In this document: piece after piece, positions 60,370 to 64,000 of the stretch
Layout: each line of letters opens with the position of its first letter
Numbering within the stretch: the first letter of the stretch is position 1
Assembly: GCA_949825045.1 (NCBI GenBank)
Contig: OX463829.1
Span: forward strand, 30,195,715 to 30,259,714
Direction: 5' to 3'
Origin: Argyresthia goedartella
Lineage: Eukaryota > Arthropoda > Insecta > Lepidoptera > Argyresthiidae
DNA length: 64,000 nucleotides
Position numbers and translations under genes: made by a program
Notes under the pieces: model-generated
What the model was told of the DNA's origin: nothing
Seen by the model: only the letters and a program-made list of their open reading frames with translations
The model's database searches: none

Positions 60370-62646
60370 GAATTTGCGGCCCAACAATTTGTTGCCCCCC
60401 AACCGGAGACGGTGGTGTTACCGATCGCCTCTGTGCTTGTTTGGGATTTGGCGGGCAACCCAACATACGTTCGCGCCCTATTAGATTCTGGAGCTCAGGG
60501 CTGCATTGTATCGAACGATTTAGCAAAATGGTTGGGCCTCAAAATAAATAATGTATCGCTGCCGAGGAAATTGGTCCCTGCTGGGGATTACAGGGCAACC
60601 CTTCACGGGTTTTGTGATGCCTCTGAACGAGGGTTTGCGGCAGCGGTTTATTTGCGAACCGTCACCTCCACCGGGGAGGTCGACGTGCGTTTGGTTTTGG
60701 CAAAAAGCAAGGTAGCGCCTATTCGGACAAGGATGACGATTCCAAAACTGGAACTGTCCGGGGCTGCTCTTTTGACCAAACTTTTGAATCACACTCTAAC
60801 AGTGTTGCGTAGGTCAGTGGTTTTGGAGGATACGGTGTACGCGTGGACGGACAGCCAGATTGTTTTGTGCTGGCTGAAGGCTTCGGTCCATAACTTAGAG
60901 GTTTTTGTTGCGAACCGTGTCTCCCAGATTGTGTCGTCTGAGGTCCCACTGACCTGGAGACATGAACCAGGAGAATTGAACCCGTCTGATTGTGCATCCA
61001 GGGGATGTCGGGCTCCTGAACTCGTTAGACACCATTTGTGGTGGGGACCACCCTGGCTTGCCAGGAGAGAATCGGACTGGCCCCACAGCCATGTAGTAGT
61101 ATCTTCGGATCATGGCCCCAGAGCGGCCGTGCATGTTACCCAGAAGGCTGAGGACCCTGACGCCGGGTTTCTGCTGGACCGGTATAGCTCACTTGACAAG
61201 TTGATAAACGTGTCCACTTGGATTAGGAGATTCGCTCGAAATTGTCGTACTCCTCGCGATCAGCGAACGTTGAACCCTATTCTGAATCCGGCAGAGCGAA
61301 ACGAGTCGCTACTGAATTTGGTCCGGTTGGTACAGTCCTCGAAGTTTGGGGCAGAATTGGAGATCATACGAAGTGGACGTTCGAAATTGAAGGGAGCCGT
61401 CGCGCGTCTCAACCCCTTTGTTGATTCGACCGGGTTACTTCGGGTAGGAGGAAGATTGCGCAATGCGAATCTGTCGTATTCGGCTCGTCACCCACTTCTG
61501 CTCTCCAAGGGGGGACAGTTAGTTGAATTGCTGGTGACTGATCGTCATATTAAAAACGCGCATGCCGGCTGTAACGCGTTGTTGGCCACGCTCCAGCGGG
61601 AGTTTTGGATCTTATCTGCCCGCCGTGTCATACGGAACATCGTGTTTCGGTGCATGCCTTGTTATCGACTTAAGGCTGCCACGATGCAACCTCTCATGGG
61701 GGACTTGCCCCCTGATCGTGTGAATGAGGTCAGACCGTTTTCAGGTGTTGGTACGGATTTTGCCGGACCGTTTATGGTGAAGAGTTCACGATTGCGCACC
61801 GCTAAGCAATACAAGGCGTACCTATGTGTGTTTGTTTGTTTATCCACCAAGGCGGTACATCTCGAGCTCGTTGCTGATCTCTCGACAGAGGCTTTCATTG
61901 CTTGTTTGGATAGGTTTGTTTCTCGAAGGGGACTTCCAACTTTGATCCGCTCTGATAACGGCACTAACTACGTCGGTGCGGAACGATACTTACGAGAGAT
62001 AGTCAACTTTTTGAATGTAAATAAAGTGGATATTGGAACGGCCCTCTCCCGTCGGGGTATACAGTGGACCTTCAGCCCACCGATTTGCCCCCACTGGGGT
62101 GGGATTTTTGAGGCCGTAGTTAAGTCAGCTAAGACCCACTTGGGGCGTATAGTAGGTCAGACCGCGCTGACTTTTGAGGAGCTCGCGACATTGTTTTGTA
62201 AGATCGAGGCCGTTCTCAATTCGCGACCGTTGTGTCCGCTCAGCTCGGATCCAAATGACCTGGAGGCTCTGACCCCAGGCCATTTCGTGATAGGACAGCC
62301 ACTTAACGCGTTGCCCGAGCACCCCTTCGAGGGAGTGAAATTGTATCGGTTGTCAAGGTACCAGATGTTGCAGCAGTTTACTCAGAATTTCTGGAAGCGT
62401 TGGTCGCTCGAGTATCTGCATATCTTACAACAGCGCCTTAAGTGGACTGACAAAACCAGCCCCCCTAGTGTTGGTGACCTCGTTCTGGTTAAGGATGCTA
62501 ACCTACCGCCACTACGTTGGCGCAGGGGGCGCATTGTTAACTTGTTCCCTGGCAAGGACGGGACCCCCCGGTCTGCGGAGGTTCTAGTAGGAGGCTCGGT
62601 TCTAAAACGAGCGGTAGCAACGTTGTCTCGGCTGCCCGTAGATTAG
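60370..62646 (+). CDS. pol: BEL-B Pol with reverse transcriptase deleted (protease start-RNase H-integrase)
   Basis: This is the same frame as gag, open from the codon after the TAG. The first candidate start codon is GTG 60412, not ATG, so expression probably needs readthrough. The protease start is visible (VRALLDSGAQGCIVS). After VPAGDYRAT the frame passes directly into RNase H (LHGFCDASERGFAAAVYL). The rest of the protease, the whole RT and the connection, normally several hundred residues, are absent. RNase H and integrase (HIKNAHAGC, CMPCYR, GTDFAGPF, SDNGTNY, EAVVKSAK) and the C-terminus are intact. Confidence 0.9.
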   Translation, partial: EFAAQQFVAPQPETVVLPIASVLVWDLAGNPTYVRALLDSGAQGCIVSNDLAKWLGLKINNVSLPRKLVPAGDYRATLHGFCDASERGFAAAVYLRTVTSTGEVDVRLVLAKSKVAPIRTRMTIPKLELSGAALLTKLLNHTLTVLRRSVVLEDTVYAWTDSQIVLCWLKASVHNLEVFVANRVSQIVSSEVPLTWRHEPGELNPSDCASRGCRAPELVRHHLWWGPPWLARRESDWPHSHVVVSSDHGPRAAVHVTQKAEDPDAGFLLDRYSSLDKLINVSTWIRRFARNCRTPRDQRTLNPILNPAERNESLLNLVRLVQSSKFGAELEIIRSGRSKLKGAVARLNPFVDSTGLLRVGGRLRNANLSYSARHPLLLSKGGQLVELLVTDRHIKNAHAGCNALLATLQREFWILSARRVIRNIVFRCMPCYRLKAATMQPLMGDLPPDRVNEVRPFSGVGTDFAGPFMVKSSRLRTAKQYKAYLCVFVCLSTKAVHLELVADLSTEAFIACLDRFVSRRGLPTLIRSDNGTNYVGAERYLREIVNFLNVNKVDIGTALSRRGIQWTFSPPICPHWGGIFEAVVKSAKTHLGRIVGQTALTFEELATLFCKIEAVLNSRPLCPLSSDPNDLEALTPGHFVIGQPLNALPEHPFEGVKLYRLSRYQMLQQFTQNFWKRWSLEYLHILQQRLKWTDKTSPPSVGDLVLVKDANLPPLRWRRGRIVNLFPGKDGTPRSAEVLVGGSVLKRAVATLSRLPVD

Positions 62647-62678
62647 GGGACAGGTGGGTGCCTGTCCGGGCGGGTGAT

Positions 62679-63222
62679 TGTTCGATTCCAAATCGATATT
62701 CGATCGATGGTTTCGGAACGGCCATTTTGAATTTGACGTTGCTGCCAACCTTGCAGTTTTTTGACAACTGACAGACAAAAGCCCTCGCAATGTAACGCGT
62801 ATTGATTAGGGTATTGAAATTAAATCGCAAGCCATCTGGATTGTATTCGGGTTCCCCTCAGGATTGTCTATATAGCTGAGTGTGTTGTGGTTCCCCGAAC
62901 CAGATAAAGTTCGCATTTACGTGGCCGATTGGTTTTTCCCACGTAACATAACCTGTGTTGGAACACTGTGCGCGTCGAAGCTGACCTGCCAGTCATACCT
63001 GGTTGGCTGAAGAACCTGTCTACCAAGAAGAGCCTAGGGTGCACCCGGGCCTTGCAGAGAGACAGGAAGTTGACGGGACCGAAGCACAGATCAGGTTAGA
63101 TCGACTCCATAAGTATTAGCTCGGTGAATCGCCGACGTTCACACTTCTTGGCATCTGATCGCTACGCTACCTCGTAGCTGATGGGCCCCTGCGAGGTCAT
63201 TAGGTGCCGAGAAGCCTGAACA
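62679..63222 (+). repeat. BEL-B 3' LTR (544 bp)
   Basis: It runs from TGTTCGATTCC to CCTGAACA, followed by the target duplication GAATG at 63223-63227. It is 544 bp, exactly the sum of the two 5' LTR pieces. Confidence 0.95.
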
Positions 63223-63878
63223 GAATGTTTAGTATTATTTTACCTTTACACAAAGTTTTAGGTTTTGCTGAAGATTATAAAAAAATAATATTAAACTGTA
63301 AACATGAGCTTATACTGAACAGATGTAGTACTGGTCTTAATAGTGTTGTCATGGGTTCTGAAGATATTTTAAAAATCAGTATACAAAGGATTCAATGGCG
63401 TGTACCCCATATTAAAGTATCAGATCAGCAAAGGTTAACTTTGTTGAAACATCTAGAAAAAGATAACCCCATACTAATAGCACTTAGAAATTGGGATCTA
63501 TATGAGTATCCTCTTTTACCAATAACCACAAAACACTCTTGAATTCACAATATTACCCTTATGATGTTCTCAATCTTCAATTTGATGATAATAAATTTAG
63601 TATATTATATGATATGTACTGTAAATTCCGACAGTCTTTCCACAACCTTCCTGCTGATCCATTGCTTGATTTAAAAAGTTTTAAAGAAAAAGCTCCACTT
63701 TTTGTTATTGACTGTTCAAGGCAAAATGAAAATTTAAAGAGTGGTCCAGTTGATGTGCGATTAGAAATTGAAACCGCTCGCGATATTCATAATAATACAA
63801 GCGCCTACTGCTTAATTATTAATGATCCGTCTTGTAGAGTATAAACCGCTGAGTAATATTGTACGCAAGTTAACATGA
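63223..63878 (+). pseudogene. mcp: Polinton major capsid protein, 3' part
   Basis: The gene continues after the BEL-B target duplication in the frame it left (IILPLHKVLGFAEDYKKII, SIQRIQWRVPHI). It shifts near 63530 into NSQYYPYDVLNLQFDDNKF, FVIDCSRQNENLKSGPVDV and NTSAYCLIIND. It shifts once more near 63830 before a stop at 63876-63878 that overlaps the next ATG. Two frameshifts, so it was inactive even apart from the insertion. Confidence 0.9.
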
Positions 63879-64000
63879 AAGTTATTGTAGATGTACAAGG
63901 TTTCAAAACTGATCAGAACGATTTTGTACCTAAAGAAATTGCAGTTACAGTATACAAAGACCAAGTGCAAGTGCTGTTAATTAAACCTCCATTTCACTAC
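63875..64000 (+). CDS. Conserved Polinton-associated protein, 3' incomplete
   Basis: ATG 63875 overlaps the restored-frame stop of the capsid gene (ATGA). The visible 42 codons (KVIVDVQGFKTDQNDFVPK, KPPFHY) match a 'VDVQGF' N-terminus common in uncharacterised Polinton-linked insect proteins. The function is unknown to me. It runs off the window. Confidence 0.6.
   Translation, partial: MKVIVDVQGFKTDQNDFVPKEIAVTVYKDQVQVLLIKPPFHY

Larger units (their letters stand above)
50856..63222 (+). mobile_element. BEL/Pao retrotransposon BEL-B, reverse-transcriptase-less, carrying BEL-C
   Basis: LTRs are 50856-51195 plus 57834-58037 (5', 544 bp in two pieces) and 62679-63222 (3', 544 bp). They differ by 3 substitutions by eye. 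The exact target duplication GAATG is at 50851-50855 and 63223-63227. The internal region has a leader, gag 58654-60369, and a pol frame in which protease passes directly into RNase H. Without BEL-C the element is about 5.73 kb. Confidence 0.95.
41206..64000 (+). mobile_element. Polinton/Maverick (adintovirus-like) element, interrupted by BEL-B
   Basis: Genes on the plus strand: protein-primed type B DNA polymerase, A32/FtsK-like packaging ATPase, two conserved Polinton accessory proteins, DDE integrase with chromodomain, pX-like protein, adenain-type protease, penton and major capsid protein. A further protein runs off the right edge. The set is diagnostic of Polintons. BEL-B occupies 50856-63222. 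Most genes carry frameshifts or stops, so the copy is old. Neither terminal repeat is visible; the left end lies before 41206. Confidence 0.93.

Overview
The window looks like insect chromosomal DNA, most likely lepidopteran. It is AT-rich and gene-poor, with spliced-type GT/AG borders, and it is almost wholly built of transposable elements: BEL/Pao, Ty3/gypsy, DIRS, several non-LTR clades, a Helitron relic and a Polinton/Maverick (adintovirus-like) element. The lepidopteran call is inference from the element mix, including an FP25K-like non-LTR ORF1. No rRNA, tRNA, CRISPR array or bacterial-type operon was seen. The only possible host gene is a two-exon reading frame at 39873-40871.

Layout, left half. 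1-2554 is the 3' end of a BEL/Pao element (BEL-A) with one LTR. 2795-3853 (-) is a CR1-like non-LTR ORF1. 4940-17130 is a Ty3/gypsy element with a 1387-bp 5' LTR, gag, a canonical -1 frameshift heptamer and an intact pol. Its LTR promoter has perfect heat-shock elements, GAGA runs and a TATA box. Its 3' LTR carries a 4.7-kb, GC-rich Jockey-type non-LTR element whose ORF1 begins inside LTR sequence. 18090-25191 is an intact minus-strand BEL/Pao element (BEL-D) with identical 225-bp LTRs; it splits an older non-LTR reverse transcriptase. 26258-31530 is a full-length but frame-broken DIRS element with inverted repeats and an internal complementary region.

Layout, right half. 31780-32280 is a Helitron relic. 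32553-35711 holds rearranged CR1/L2-like non-LTR copies. 35743-36523 is an I-like RNase H remnant, followed by a BEL-like LTR edge. 37744-39872 is repeat-rich non-coding DNA. From 41206 onward lies a decaying Polinton: DNA polymerase B, packaging ATPase, conserved accessory proteins, integrase, pX-like protein, adenain-type protease, penton and major capsid protein. The capsid gene is split at 50855/63223 by BEL-B (50856-63222). BEL-B's own 5' LTR is split by BEL-C (51196-57828). Both have exact 5-bp target duplications, so the order is Polinton first, BEL-B next, BEL-C last.

Function and age. BEL-C and BEL-D look autonomous and very young. BEL-B is young by its LTRs but lacks the reverse transcriptase, so it was probably mobilised in trans. 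The gypsy element has intact gag and pol. The DIRS element, Polinton, Helitron and older non-LTR copies are mostly inactivated by frameshifts and stops, although the Polinton ATPase and a few small ORFs remain open.
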